Source: Solirubrobacteraceae bacterium (GTDB taxonomy: Bacteria; Actinomycetota; Thermoleophilia; Solirubrobacterales; Solirubrobacteraceae). From it: a DNA stretch of 60,623 nt. The notes beneath the pieces are model-generated. The model ran no database searches. It was not told the origin of the DNA and was given only the letters and a program-made list of their open reading frames with translations. The translations under genes and the position numbers were made by a program. The stretch is taken from the NCBI GenBank assembly GCA_030447785.1, contig JAUJOF010000014.1, forward strand, positions 2,427 to 63,049, written 5' to 3'. Below, one piece after another: positions 24,097 through 32,897 of the stretch (positions are counted from its first letter, which is position 1; the number at the start of each line of letters is the position of its first letter).

Positions 24097-24540
24097 ATGC
24101 ACCTTTCCACCAAGCTGGCCGGCCTGACCGCCGCGCTGTCGCTGATGGCCGTCCCGGCCCTCGCCGCTCCCCCCGAGGGGGCCGGAAAGCCGGAGGGCGT
24201 CGGAAAGCCCGCGGCCACCGGTCAGAGCACCGCGCCCGGCCAGATCTGCAAGAACCAGTCGCGCAAGAAGGTCGAGGGCCAGGCCAAGAGCGCGTTCGCC
24301 GCCTGTGTGGTCGGCGTCAAGCGCGCCAACCGCGAGGCCGCGGCCGAGGCCGACGACCCCGAGGCCACCTCGACGGCCCCCGGCCAGCTGTGCAAGGGCA
24401 TGTCGCGTCGGAAGGTCGAGGGTCAGCGCAAGAGCGCCTTCGCGTCCTGCGTCACCGGCGCGGCCAAGGCCCAGAAGGCCCAGAAGGCCCAGGAGCGCGA
24501 GGAGGAGCAGGAGGAGGAGCAGCAGCAGCAGCCGGCTTAG
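24097..24540 (+). CDS. small secreted protein with two APGQxCK repeats
   Basis: A 147-residue exported protein. Residues 1-23 form a signal peptide (basic start, hydrophobic core, cleavage near VPALA-APPEG). The mature part holds two ~34-residue repeats (about 44-77 and 92-125), each reading STAPGQ-x-CK, then SR(K/R)KVEGQ, KSAFA and a second Cys in a CV pair. The four cysteines (51, 70, 99, 118) probably make one disulfide per repeat. The tail is Lys/Ala then Glu/Gln-rich. The function is unknown. The stop codon shares two bases with that of the convergent DUF3817 gene (CTTAG). Confidence 0.75.
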   Translation: MHLSTKLAGLTAALSLMAVPALAAPPEGAGKPEGVGKPAATGQSTAPGQICKNQSRKKVEGQAKSAFAACVVGVKRANREAAAEADDPEATSTAPGQLCKGMSRRKVEGQRKSAFASCVTGAAKAQKAQKAQEREEEQEEEQQQQPA

Positions 24541-24845
24541 CGGCTCTCGACCGGATCCGCCGCGGCGTTCAGGTCGCGGCGGATCCGCAGGTCGCCGACG
24601 AGCGACCCCGGTGGCCCCAGGGTCACCACCACGAGCGCGGGAAACCACCAGCCCCAGAAGCGTTCGGTGACGCCGCGCACCACGAGCACGAGGAGGATGA
24701 GGAAGCCCACCCCGTGCACCGGCCCGAGCACCGAGACCCAGCTCTCTCGGTCGGTCAGGGCGGCGAAGACCAGCGGCGCCAGCAGCAGCGCGTCGAGGAG
24801 CGCCACGATGCGGATGCGGTCCAGGAGGGTGCGCGCGTCGCTCAT
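24537..24845 (-). CDS. DUF3817-like integral membrane protein
   Basis: A 102-residue protein with three hydrophobic segments: IVALLDALLLAPLVFAAL, GPVHGVGFLILLVLVVRGV and WGWWFPALVVVTLGPPGSLV. The HGVGF histidine and the PPGS turn fit DUF3817 proteins, small actinobacterial membrane proteins of unknown role. The ATG at 24845 was chosen because the domain begins right after it (RTLLDRIRIVALLD). Confidence 0.7.
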   Translation of the reverse strand: MSDARTLLDRIRIVALLDALLLAPLVFAALTDRESWVSVLGPVHGVGFLILLVLVVRGVTERFWGWWFPALVVVTLGPPGSLVGDLRIRRDLNAAADPVESR

Positions 24846-24961
24846 AGGGCGGTGACGATAGCCCTGCGCTCCGCGGGAGGCGTCCGGGCCACCGCGCAGA
24901 ATCTTCACGTAGTGAGCGCAGCGAGCCATCTGTGTAACCCGTGTGCGGACGTTGGTCGGCA

Positions 24962-25462
24962 GTGATCGTCCTGGGCATCGACCCCGGCACCGCCAGCACG
25001 GGCTTCGGCGTGGTCCGCCGTGCCGGCGCGCGGATGGCCGCGCTGGACGGCGGGGTCATCGAAACCCGCTCCGGCCTCGCGCCCGAGCGCCGGCTGGCGG
25101 CGATCCACGCCCGGATCGGCGACCTGCTCGACGAGCACCGGGCCGACGCGCTGGCCATCGAGGACCTCTTCTTCGGCCAGAACGTGCGCACCGCCTTCGC
25201 CGTCGGCCAGGGCCGCGGCGTGGCGCTGCTGGCCGCCGGTCAGCGGGGCGTGCCCTGCTTCTCCTACACGCCCCAGCAGATCAAGGGCGCGGTGTGCGGC
25301 AGCGGGCGGGCCGCCAAGGACCAGGTGGGGCGAATGGTCGCCGCGGTGCTCGCGTTGCAGCGCCCCCCGCACCCCGACCACGCCGCCGACGCCCTGGCCG
25401 TGGCCGTCTGCCACGCCCAGCGGGCTCCCGTGGCGGCGGCCGTCGCCAAGGCGCTGGCGTGA
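24962..25462 (+). CDS. ruvC: Holliday junction resolvase RuvC
   Basis: A 166-residue endonuclease that cuts Holliday junctions. The acidic catalytic residues are visible: Asp in VLGIDPGTASTGFG at the N-terminus, Glu in LAIEDLFFGQNVRTAFAVGQ and the C-terminal pair in HPDHAADALAVAVCH. TPQQIKGAVCGSGRAAKDQV is the DNA-contacting loop. The GTG at 24962 gives the normal start right before VLGIDPG; the ATG at 24941 is an alternative. The TGA overlaps the ruvA GTG, so the operon is translationally coupled. Confidence 0.95.
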   Translation: MIVLGIDPGTASTGFGVVRRAGARMAALDGGVIETRSGLAPERRLAAIHARIGDLLDEHRADALAIEDLFFGQNVRTAFAVGQGRGVALLAAGQRGVPCFSYTPQQIKGAVCGSGRAAKDQVGRMVAAVLALQRPPHPDHAADALAVAVCHAQRAPVAAAVAKALA

Positions 25463-26028
25463 TCGCGCTGGTGCGCGGCGAGGTGGCGGTTCGCCGCCCC
25501 GGCCACGTGGTCGTCGACGTGCACGGCGTGGGGTACCGCCTTGCCGTCTCTGCCGAGACGCTGCGCCAGGTGCCGGCCATCGGCCGCGAGGCCGTGCTGC
25601 ACACCCACCTCGTGGTGCGCGACGACGCGCTGGCGCTGTACGGCTTCGCCTCCGAGGAGGAGCGCGACCTCTTCCTGGCGCTGATCGGCGTGCAGTCCGT
25701 GGGGCCCAAGGTCGCCCTGGCCGTCCTGGGCGGCGGCACGCCGCGCGAGCTGGTCAACGCCATCGCCGACGGCGACACCGCGCGCTTCCAGGCGGTGCCG
25801 GGCATCGGCCGGCGCACCGCGGAGCGGATCATCGTGGAGCTGCGCGAGAAGGTCGGCGTCGGTGACGCCATCGTCGTCGCTCGCACCGACGACCCGCGCG
25901 CGCTGGCCCGCGAGGGCCTCATCGACCTCGGCTACGACCCCGGCGAGGCCGAGAGCCTCCTGGGCGCCGCCCGTGGCGAGAGCGTCGAGGAGCTGCTGGC
26001 CTCCGCCCTGCGCGAGGCGCGCCGGTGA
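25459..26028 (+). CDS. ruvA: Holliday junction DNA-binding subunit RuvA
   Basis: A 189-residue protein that binds the four-way junction and loads RuvB. Domain I starts MIALVRGEVAVRRPGHVVVD. Two helix-hairpin-helix motifs lie in domain II: LIGVQSVGPKVALAVLGGG and FQAVPGIGRRTAERIIVELR. The C-terminal three-helix domain (LIDLGYDPGEAESLLGAARG) contacts RuvB. The start is GTG, in GTGA overlap with ruvC. The length is normal. Confidence 0.95.
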   Translation: MIALVRGEVAVRRPGHVVVDVHGVGYRLAVSAETLRQVPAIGREAVLHTHLVVRDDALALYGFASEEERDLFLALIGVQSVGPKVALAVLGGGTPRELVNAIADGDTARFQAVPGIGRRTAERIIVELREKVGVGDAIVVARTDDPRALAREGLIDLGYDPGEAESLLGAARGESVEELLASALREARR

Positions 26029-26041
26029 GAGGCCCGACGCC

Positions 26042-27039
26042 GTGAGCGCGCCCGAGCGCATTCAGACCCCGGCCCTCACCGCCGAGGACGAGCTCGACCG
26101 CTCGCTACGCCCGCGCAGCCTCGGCGAGTTCGTCGGCCAGCCGGCGCTGCGCGAGCAGCTCGCCCTCTCCGTGGAGGCCGCCGTCGCGCGCGGCGAGGCG
26201 CTCGAGCATCTGCTCCTGGCCGGCCCGCCGGGCCTGGGCAAGACCTCGCTGGCCCAGATCGTCGCCCTCGAGCTCGAGGCGCCCTTCGTGGCGACCGCCG
26301 GTCCGGCCCTGGAGCGCAAGGGCGACGTGGCCGCCTTCCTCACCGCGCTCGAGCCGGGCTCGGTCTTCTTCGTGGACGAGATCCACCGCCTCCCGCGTGC
26401 GCTGGAGGAGGCCTTCTACCCCGCGATGGAGGACCGCCGCCTGCCGATCACCGTCGGCCAGGGCGCCGGCGCGCGCGTGGTCACCCTCGACCAGCCGCCC
26501 GTCACCCAGCTCGGCGCGCCCACCCGCGCCGGGCTGATCACCCCCTGCAGCACCGCCTCGAGCCCTACGCCCCCGGGGACCTCGCCGAGATCGTGCGCCG
26601 CTCGGCGCGCATCCTGGGCGTGGAGATCGACGCCGCGGGGGCCCTGGCCCTCGCCACGCGCAGCCGCGGCACGCCCCGCGTGGCCAACCGCCTGTTGCGC
26701 CGCGCGCGCGACTTCGCCGAGGTGCGCGCGGGCGGCGTGATCACCGCGCGGGCCGCCGACGAGGCGCTCGCGCTGCTCGAGGTCGACGAACTGGGCCTCG
26801 ACCGCCTGGATCGCGAGCTGCTGGGCGCGATCTGCGAGCGCTTTGCCGGCGGGCCGGTCGGGCTGTCGACACTGGCGGTCGCCGTGGGGGAGGAGCCCGA
26901 CACGGTCGAGGACGTATACGAGCCCTACCTGCTCCAGCGGGGCCTGCTCAAGCGCACCCCGCGCGGGCGGGCGGCCACCCCGGCCGCCTTCGCCCACCTG
27001 GGCCTGCGCGCCCCGCCCGACGCACCCAGTCTTTTTTGA
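26042..27039 (+). pseudogene. ruvB: RuvB branch-migration ATPase, internal deletion and frameshift
   Basis: RuvB is the hexameric AAA+ motor of branch migration. The first part is normal: [20 protein letters not shown], Walker [15 protein letters not shown], Walker [21 protein letters not shown], then APTRAGLIT. The expected TPLRDRFG segment, which holds the arginine finger and leads into QHRLEPY, is missing. The sequence resumes as [20 protein letters not shown] in the -1 frame, so about 22 nt are lost at ~26542. The rest ([52 protein letters not shown]) is complete. It is either a real inactivating deletion or an assembly error; it is not a simple homopolymer slip. Confidence 0.85.
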
Positions 27040-27114
27040 CGGGGGGCGCCTGAGGCGGCCACATGGCCGCCGGAGGGGGAGCCCCTGATGCTTATGCTCG
27101 CGCCGACGTCCCTC

Positions 27115-27120
27115 TAGGCT
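27115..27120 (+). promoter_or_regulatory. TANNNT -10 box for the zinc-ribbon/PAS gene
   Basis: TAGGCT, 11 nt before the ATG at 27132. Confidence 0.4.
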
Positions 27121-27131
27121 GGGCCTCGCCG

Positions 27132-27578
27132 ATGCCCCTGTTCATCTGCCCCAACTGCGGCCACCGCAGCACCCACACCGACCGCAGCGCCGGGTTCCGC
27201 CGCCAGGCCAAGGGATGCTCGAGGTGCGGCTTCGGCTTTCTCTTCGAGCTGCTGGACGACTACTACCCGGCCCCCGACGCCGCCTTCTTCGCCTGCGACC
27301 AGGAGGGGCGGGTGATTGGTTGCGGCCGGGGCTCGTTCGAGCTGACCGGGCTGGACGACGAGCGCGTGATCGGCCGCCCGGTGCGCGAGGTGCTGGGCCT
27401 GCGCTTCGACGACGGCTCCGATCACGTGAGCACCGTGCTGGAGTGGGGCGTGCGCGCCCTGGACAAGTCGGTCGAGGTCAACGCGGAGGGCGATCTGCCC
27501 GCCCGGGCCACGGCCGACCTCTTCCCGGCCTACGATGACGATGGCGGCATGCTGCTCATCCTCACCCCCTTCAAGTGA
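27132..27578 (+). CDS. zinc-ribbon plus PAS-domain protein
   Basis: A 148-residue soluble protein. Residues 1-40 hold a zinc ribbon (FICPNCGHRSTHT, then CSRCGFGFLFE). The rest is a PAS-like domain: DAAFFACDQEGRVIGCGRGS, FELTGLDDERVIGRPVREVL and a closing strand MLLILTPFK. PAS domains sense ligands, redox state or protein partners, but no output domain follows. The stop overlaps the secDF GTG start by 4 nt, so the two are made together; a link to protein export or membrane stress is possible but only inferred. Confidence 0.7.
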   Translation: MPLFICPNCGHRSTHTDRSAGFRRQAKGCSRCGFGFLFELLDDYYPAPDAAFFACDQEGRVIGCGRGSFELTGLDDERVIGRPVREVLGLRFDDGSDHVSTVLEWGVRALDKSVEVNAEGDLPARATADLFPAYDDDGGMLLILTPFK

Positions 27579-30493
27579 CCGACCGCCGGCGCAACCTCTT
27601 CGTCCTCCTGCTCGTTTTCGGACTGCTCGTCGGCTCGGGCATCGCCGTGGCGGTCAAGGAGACCCGCCTGGGGCTCGATCTCTCCGGCGGCGTCGAGCTC
27701 GTCTACCAGGCCTCGCCCACGCCCGCCGAGCCGGTCATCGAGGACGAGGCCATCGAGCGGGCGATCGACGTCATGCGCGACCGCGTCGACTCCCTGGGTG
27801 TCTCCGAGCCGGAGATCCAGCGCTCGGGCGCGGACCAGATCTCCGTCGCGCTGCCGGGGGTGGCCGACACCGAGCGCGCGGCCGAGCAGGTCGGCCAGGT
27901 CGCCCAGCTGTTCTTCTACGACTGGGAGGCCAACGTCGTCGGCCCTGACGGCAAGGTCGGCTCCCAGAACCCGGACGTCACCGGAGGCCAGGCGGCCGGG
28001 TCGCTGAGCTCGGGTATCGAGCTGTACTCGGCCGTCCTGCGCGCCAAGGGCGTCGAGCCCGAGCGTGACCGCGACAACACCCACAACGGGTTGTTCTACC
28101 TCCTCGATCGGGAGGCCGAGGAGGTGGTGGCCGGGCCGGAGGAGAGCCGCGAGGAGCTGCTGGAGACGGCGCGCGCGCCCCAGCCGCTGCCCGCCAACCT
28201 CCAGGTCCAGGCGATTCCCCCGGGCGTGGTGATCGTCAAGGCCGAGGCGCCGCCCAACACCGATCCCGACCAGGTGGGGCGCTTCTACGTGCTGCGCGAC
28301 GACCCCGCGCTCGACGGGGAGGACATCAAGGATCCCCAGCAGGCCTTCGATCAGGGGCCCGGGGCCAGCGGCCAGCCGATCGTCACCTTCGACTTCACCG
28401 ACCAGGGACGGGCCTCCTGGGAGCGCGTGACGCGCCAGATCGTCGATCGAGGGCGAGCCAACTACCTGCCTCCCGCGCCGCCCGAGCAGTTCAACCAGCA
28501 CTTCGCGGTGGTGCTGGACGACCGGCTCATCTCGGTGCCCCAGATCGACTTCCAGCAGAACCCGACCGGCATCCAGGGCGGTCAGGGCGCGCAGATCCAG
28601 GGCGGCTTCACCATCCAGACCGCACAGGACCTCGCCGACCTGCTGCGCACCGGCGCGCTGCCCGTGGAGCTCGAGCTGATCTCCCAGCAGCAGGTGTCGG
28701 CCAGCCTGGGCGCCCAGTCGCTGGAGCAGGGTCTCATCGCCGGCGTCGCGGGCTTCGCGATCGTCGCCCTCTTCCTGATCGTCTTCTACCGCGTGCTGGG
28801 TGCGATCGCGGTCAGCGCCCTGTTCGTCTACGGCCTGTACTTCTACGCGCTCATCGAGCTCATCCCGGTGACGCTGACCCTGCCGGGCATCGCCGGCCTG
28901 ATCCTCACGCTGGGGGTGGCGGCCGACGCCAACATCGTCATCTTCGAGCGCGTCAAGGAGGAGATCCGCGGCGGCCGGTCGATCGCCGCGGGCCTGGCCG
29001 CCGGCTACAAGAAGGGTCTCACGGCGATCGTCGACGCCAACGTGGTGACGATCATGGTCGCCTTCATCCTGTTCGTGATGGCGACCTCGGGCGTGCGCGG
29101 CTTCGCGCTGACGCTGGGACTGGGCACCATCGTGTCCTTCTTCACCGCGGTGCTGTTCACGCAGGCGGTCATCGGGACCGCCGGTCGCACCCGGGTGCTG
29201 CGCTCGCGCGACGCGGTGGGGGCCGCCAAGGCCAAGCGACAGATCTCCTTCGACTTCGTGGGCGCCTCGAAGTGGTTCTTCTCGATGTCGGGGCTCATCC
29301 TGCTCGTCTGCGCCCTGGCCCTGGGCGGCAGGGGCATCGAGTTCGGCATCGACTTCGAGTCGGGCACGCGGATCACCGCGCCGCTGACCCAGCCCGCCGA
29401 GGAGGATCAGGTGCGCCAGGTCCTCGGCGGGGCCGGCCTGGCCGACGCGGAGGTCCAGCGGGTCAGCACGCCGGGCGCTTCGGCCAACACCGTGCAGATC
29501 TCGACCGAATCGCTCACCCCCGCCGAGATCGACCAGGTCTCCGACGTGCTCGACGAGCGCTTCGGCGGCGGGGAGCGCTACTCGGCCACCTCGATCGGCC
29601 CGACCTTCGGGCAGACCGTCGCCCAGAGCGCGATCGTCGCCGTGATCGCCTCGCTGCTGCTGGTGGCCGTCTACATCACGCTGCGCTTCGAGTGGAAGTA
29701 CGCGATGCCGATCCTCATCGCGCTGTCGCACGACCTGCTGATCACCGCGGGCGTGTACGCGCTCATCGGCGCGGAGGTGACGACTGCCACCGTGGCGGCC
29801 CTGCTGACCATTCTGGGCTTCTCGCTGTACGACACCATCATCGTGTTCGACCGCATCCGCGAGAACGTGCCGCGCATGCCGCGCGCCGCCTTCTCTCAGA
29901 TCGTCAACCGGTCGATGAGCGAGGTCATCGTGCGCTCGGTGGTCACCTCCTTCTGCACGCTGCTGCCGGTCATCGCCCTGTACGCCTTCGGCGGGGAGAC
30001 CCTGCGCGACTTCGCCCTGGCCCTCATCATCGGAACCGCCTCGGGCACCTACTCGTCGGTGTTCATCGCCTCCCAGGTGCTCAACGCGTGGAAGGAGCGC
30101 GAGGTGGTCTACCGCCGCCGGCGCATCCGCATCCAGCAGGAGCTGGGCGAGGTCCCCGCCTATCCGGTGGCCACCGCGGGCGGGCCGGTCGACGCGGAGC
30201 CCGAGTCGCCGCGCACGGCCCCGAGCCGGCGCGTGACCTCGCCCGACGATCCGCAGCGCAGCGTCTCGTCCTCCGAGTGGCAGGAGATGATGCGCGACAT
30301 CCGCGAGGAGACGCGCACCCCCACGGCAACCGCCGAGCGGGAGGAGGGCGACGGGGAGCGCGAGCGCGCCCGGGGCCGCGACCTGTCGCCCGAGGAGATC
30401 GTCATGCCCGGCGAGGCCAAGCGCGAGCCCAAGCAGCGGCGCAGCGGCGGATCGTCCTCCCAGCGCTCGCGCCGCCACGGGAGGAACCGCTGA
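27575..30493 (+). CDS. secDF: SecD-SecF fusion, protein translocase subunit
   Basis: A 972-residue fusion of SecD and SecF, which use the proton gradient to help pull secreted proteins through SecYEG. TM1 is FVLLLVFGLLVGSGIAVAV, followed by the D1 motif ETRLGLDLSGGVELVYQA. A large periplasmic domain follows, then TAQDLADLLRTGALPVELEL and the SecD membrane block with GVAADANIVIFERVKEE. SecF starts near residue 550 (FDFVGASKWFFSMSGLI; IEFGIDFESGTRI) and ends with YDTIIVFDRIRENV and FALALIIGTASGTYSS. The C-terminal ~110 residues are a charged cytoplasmic tail. The GTG start overlaps the upstream stop, and the TGA overlaps the next ATG. Confidence 0.95.
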   Translation: MTDRRRNLFVLLLVFGLLVGSGIAVAVKETRLGLDLSGGVELVYQASPTPAEPVIEDEAIERAIDVMRDRVDSLGVSEPEIQRSGADQISVALPGVADTERAAEQVGQVAQLFFYDWEANVVGPDGKVGSQNPDVTGGQAAGSLSSGIELYSAVLRAKGVEPERDRDNTHNGLFYLLDREAEEVVAGPEESREELLETARAPQPLPANLQVQAIPPGVVIVKAEAPPNTDPDQVGRFYVLRDDPALDGEDIKDPQQAFDQGPGASGQPIVTFDFTDQGRASWERVTRQIVDRGRANYLPPAPPEQFNQHFAVVLDDRLISVPQIDFQQNPTGIQGGQGAQIQGGFTIQTAQDLADLLRTGALPVELELISQQQVSASLGAQSLEQGLIAGVAGFAIVALFLIVFYRVLGAIAVSALFVYGLYFYALIELIPVTLTLPGIAGLILTLGVAADANIVIFERVKEEIRGGRSIAAGLAAGYKKGLTAIVDANVVTIMVAFILFVMATSGVRGFALTLGLGTIVSFFTAVLFTQAVIGTAGRTRVLRSRDAVGAAKAKRQISFDFVGASKWFFSMSGLILLVCALALGGRGIEFGIDFESGTRITAPLTQPAEEDQVRQVLGGAGLADAEVQRVSTPGASANTVQISTESLTPAEIDQVSDVLDERFGGGERYSATSIGPTFGQTVAQSAIVAVIASLLLVAVYITLRFEWKYAMPILIALSHDLLITAGVYALIGAEVTTATVAALLTILGFSLYDTIIVFDRIRENVPRMPRAAFSQIVNRSMSEVIVRSVVTSFCTLLPVIALYAFGGETLRDFALALIIGTASGTYSSVFIASQVLNAWKEREVVYRRRRIRIQQELGEVPAYPVATAGGPVDAEPESPRTAPSRRVTSPDDPQRSVSSSEWQEMMRDIREETRTPTATAEREEGDGERERARGRDLSPEEIVMPGEAKREPKQRRSGGSSSQRSRRHGRNR

Positions 30494-30765
30494 TGGCCGC
30501 GCTGGCCTGGGTGATGATGGGCATCGCCCTGTGGCACTTCGCGATATTCGTGCCCGACCGCTTCTGGGGCGGGATCGTCGGCGCCTTCGCGGCCGCCACG
30601 ATCGGCTCCGTCCTCGTCGCGCTGGCCTTCCACGGCTTCACCGTCCCCCCCCAGGAGGAGACCACCGCGCTCGTCGCCCTCGAGGCGGTCCCCGGGACGC
30701 TGCTCGGCCTCGGGATCGCCTGGCTGATAGGCGCGCGCCAGGAGCGGGCGGCGACCGAGGGCTGA
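30493..30765 (+). CDS. small membrane protein coupled to secDF
   Basis: A 90-residue protein with three hydrophobic segments: LAWVMMGIALWHFAIFV, GIVGAFAAATIGSVLVALAF and VALEAVPGTLLGLGIAWLIG. The ATG overlaps the secDF stop (TGATG), so translation is coupled. No family is recognised. It may be a membrane protein that associates with the translocase, which is only an inference from position. Confidence 0.65.
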   Translation: MAALAWVMMGIALWHFAIFVPDRFWGGIVGAFAAATIGSVLVALAFHGFTVPPQEETTALVALEAVPGTLLGLGIAWLIGARQERAATEG

Positions 30766-30809
30766 GCGGCGCGCGTCCCCGCGCCAGCGCCGCCACGCTC
30801 AGCAGGCGG

Positions 30810-31450
30810 TTACCGCACCTCGGCGGGCTTGACGCCCACGAGAAGGGCCATCTCGAGCCACTTCCAGTAGCAGTCGACGTCATCAAAGCCGTGCTCGCGT
30901 AGCCAACCGAGCTGCGTCTCGACGTCGAGCAGGCGGTCAGAGGGATCTTCGTGCTCGAGCGGCTCGTCGATCGCCGCGAAGAACGCCAGGTGCAGGCGAT
31001 GGGTCGCCGACGCCACATGCTCGAAGTTCGCAAACACCCCTCCGGGTTCGAGCAGGCCGAAGACCTCGCCATACAGCGAGCGCTTTCGCTCGTGCTCGAG
31101 ATGGTGGATGGCCATTGACGACACGACGACATCGAAGCGCCCAAGCGCGGGCAGCGGCTCTGCGAGGTCAGCTTGACGAGCTCGACGCGCTCGTCGTCGG
31201 CGAAGCGCTTGCGTGCCGCCTCGAGCATGAGCTCAGAGAAGTCCAGGCCCACGCCGAGCACCTCGGGACGGTCGACTTGGAGAAGGGCGAGCAGGCGACC
31301 GTCGCCCGTCCCGAGGTCGAGGATGCGACGGGCGTCGCGAGGCACCTGCTCGGACAGGACGCCCTCCCCCTCTGCGCGGTGGGGAACGTGGTCGGCTAGG
31401 GCCAAGTAGCGGTTGGCGTGCTCAGCAGTTGTCCATTCCTCGGCCGCCAC
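30810..31450 (-). pseudogene. SAM-dependent methyltransferase, one frameshift
   Basis: A class I methyltransferase of about 213 residues: WTTAEHANRYLALADHVPHR, ILDLGTGDGRLLALLQVDRP (SAM motif I), GVGLDFSELMLEAARKRFAD, then VSSMAIHHLEHERKRSLYGE and FGLLEPGGVFANFEHVASA. A base is missing near 31173: VELVK must continue as ADLAEPLPALGRFDVVV, which lies in the next frame. Adding one G to AAGCT makes 214 codons. The start is the GTG at 31450. GC is lower than in neighbouring genes and the function is unknown. Confidence 0.75.
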
Positions 31451-31720
31451 ACCGCCATGGTGTCACGGACAGGGACCAGCGTCGCGGCGCCTGACGCGTC
31501 AGGGCATGGGCGGCCGCGCCGCTGCCTTCGCCGCGAATGCCGCCTTTGACGGCACCGGCCCTGGCGCGTGCCCGACGCCTCCCTGGTCGCTGCACACGCC
31601 GGCGCAGAGCCCGGGATTGGGCTGCCGCCACGACATTCGCGCTGGGGACGCTGCGGACGCGCTGATCGTCGGTGTCTGTGCGGCGTGTAGCCGCGCTTGG
31701 CGGGGCACCCTCTGGGGACG
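31451..31720. other. divergent intergenic region
   Basis: 270 bp between the methyltransferase and the SGNH hydrolase. It holds a perfect 14-bp palindrome CCTGACGCGTCAGG (31490-31503) that could be an operator. No ORF here looks like a protein. Confidence 0.4.
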
Positions 31721-32467
31721 ATGAGCTCTCGGGGCGCTGCCTCGGAGGTGTACGTCGCCCTCGGCGACTCGATCTCCATCGACGTGTACGCAGGCGGGCC
31801 CGGGCGCGGCGGCGCGAGCCTGCTCGCGCGCAACCGCGACGACGACTTTCCGGACTGGCGGGGCCATGACCTCGCCACGATGCGTCCCGAGCTGGGTTTC
31901 GGTCTGTTGGCCACGGACGGCGGGACGACGGCGTCCGTACTCGACGTCCAGCTGCCGCGCCTGGAGTCCTCCGCTGCCGTGCCGCGCGTGGTCACCCTCA
32001 CCGTGGGCGGCAACGACGTGCTGGGCGCTTACGGCGACACGCGCCACGCGCTCGAGATCGTCGGGGTCGTCCGCGCACGCGTAGGCCGAGCGCTGGAGCG
32101 CCTGCGCGCGCTGGTCGCGCCCGACGACCCGATCGTCGTGGGCACCGTGTACGACCCCAGCGACGGCACCGGCGAGGCCTGGCGGGTTGGGCTGCCGCCG
32201 TGGCCCGATGTCGTCGATGTCCTGGCCGAGCTCAACGCAATGCTCCGCGCGGTGGCCGATGAGCACGACGCCGTCGTCGCCGACATCCACGGGCGCTTTG
32301 TGGGCCACGGCCTGCGGGCCGGCAACCCCGGGCAGCCCGACGCGCGCCCCGGCGACCGCAGGCTCTGGTACTGCCACATCATCGAGCCCAACGCATGGGG
32401 CGCCCACGCGGTGCGCAATGCCTTCTGGGCAGCGCTGCAAGAGCACGGCGAGACGCGCGCGACCTAG
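31721..32467 (+). CDS. SGNH/GDSL-type hydrolase
   Basis: A 248-residue esterase/lipase-like SGNH hydrolase. Block I carries the nucleophile Ser17 in VYVALGDSISIDVYAGG, the oxyanion-hole block III is VTLTVGGNDVLGAYG (~91-105), and the late histidine is in IIEPNAWGAHAVRNAFW. No signal peptide is seen from the ATG at 31721; a TTG at 31697 is an upstream alternative. It would cleave an ester or remove acetyl groups from a carbohydrate. It stands alone between divergent and unrelated genes in the lower-GC stretch. Confidence 0.82.
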   Translation: MSSRGAASEVYVALGDSISIDVYAGGPGRGGASLLARNRDDDFPDWRGHDLATMRPELGFGLLATDGGTTASVLDVQLPRLESSAAVPRVVTLTVGGNDVLGAYGDTRHALEIVGVVRARVGRALERLRALVAPDDPIVVGTVYDPSDGTGEAWRVGLPPWPDVVDVLAELNAMLRAVADEHDAVVADIHGRFVGHGLRAGNPGQPDARPGDRRLWYCHIIEPNAWGAHAVRNAFWAALQEHGETRAT

Positions 32468-32540
32468 CGCGCAAAGCGGGACCGCCTCGCGTGTGTCCAC
32501 ATGGGCGCTCGCCCAAGCGCGCCCGACACCATCCGACGTC

Positions 32541-32897
32541 ATGGGAACGTCGGGCAGTGATGAACGCGACGCGTTCCCGTTTCGCGTCGTGAGCGCGGCG
32601 GAGCTGGCAGACCTTCAGTCGACAGGGTCGTTCCGGATGACCGAGAGCTCACTCGAGACGAAGCAGTCTTGGGGTTCGCTTGCCGACGTGGAGAGCGTCA
32701 AAGTAGATCTTGAACGGCTGGGATCGGGGCCCGACCACATCGTCGAGGTTCGACTACCAGCCGAGGATGTGGAGGTCATCGAGGAGATGCTCCTCGACTC
32801 GCGGCCCGCGCGCGTCCTCTACGAAGACCAGCTCGGCTGGTTCAATGCGAAGATCGTGGAGCTCGTCATGCCAGACTCGACTGAGCCCGATGGATAG
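32541..32897 (+). CDS. hypothetical protein, first gene of a two-gene unit
   Basis: A 118-residue acidic protein. It begins FPFRVVSAAELADLQSTGSF soon after the start, then SSLETKQSWGSLADVESVK, IVEVRLPAEDVEVIEEMLLD and FNAKIVELVMPD. The opening FRVVSxxELxDxxxTGxFR and the later SWGSLADVES loosely recall ADP-ribosyltransferase-fold toxin domains of polymorphic toxins; that is memory-based and weak. No membrane or signal segment is present. The ATG of the next gene overlaps its end (ATGGATAG), so the two are translated together. Confidence 0.6.
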   Translation: MGTSGSDERDAFPFRVVSAAELADLQSTGSFRMTESSLETKQSWGSLADVESVKVDLERLGSGPDHIVEVRLPAEDVEVIEEMLLDSRPARVLYEDQLGWFNAKIVELVMPDSTEPDG

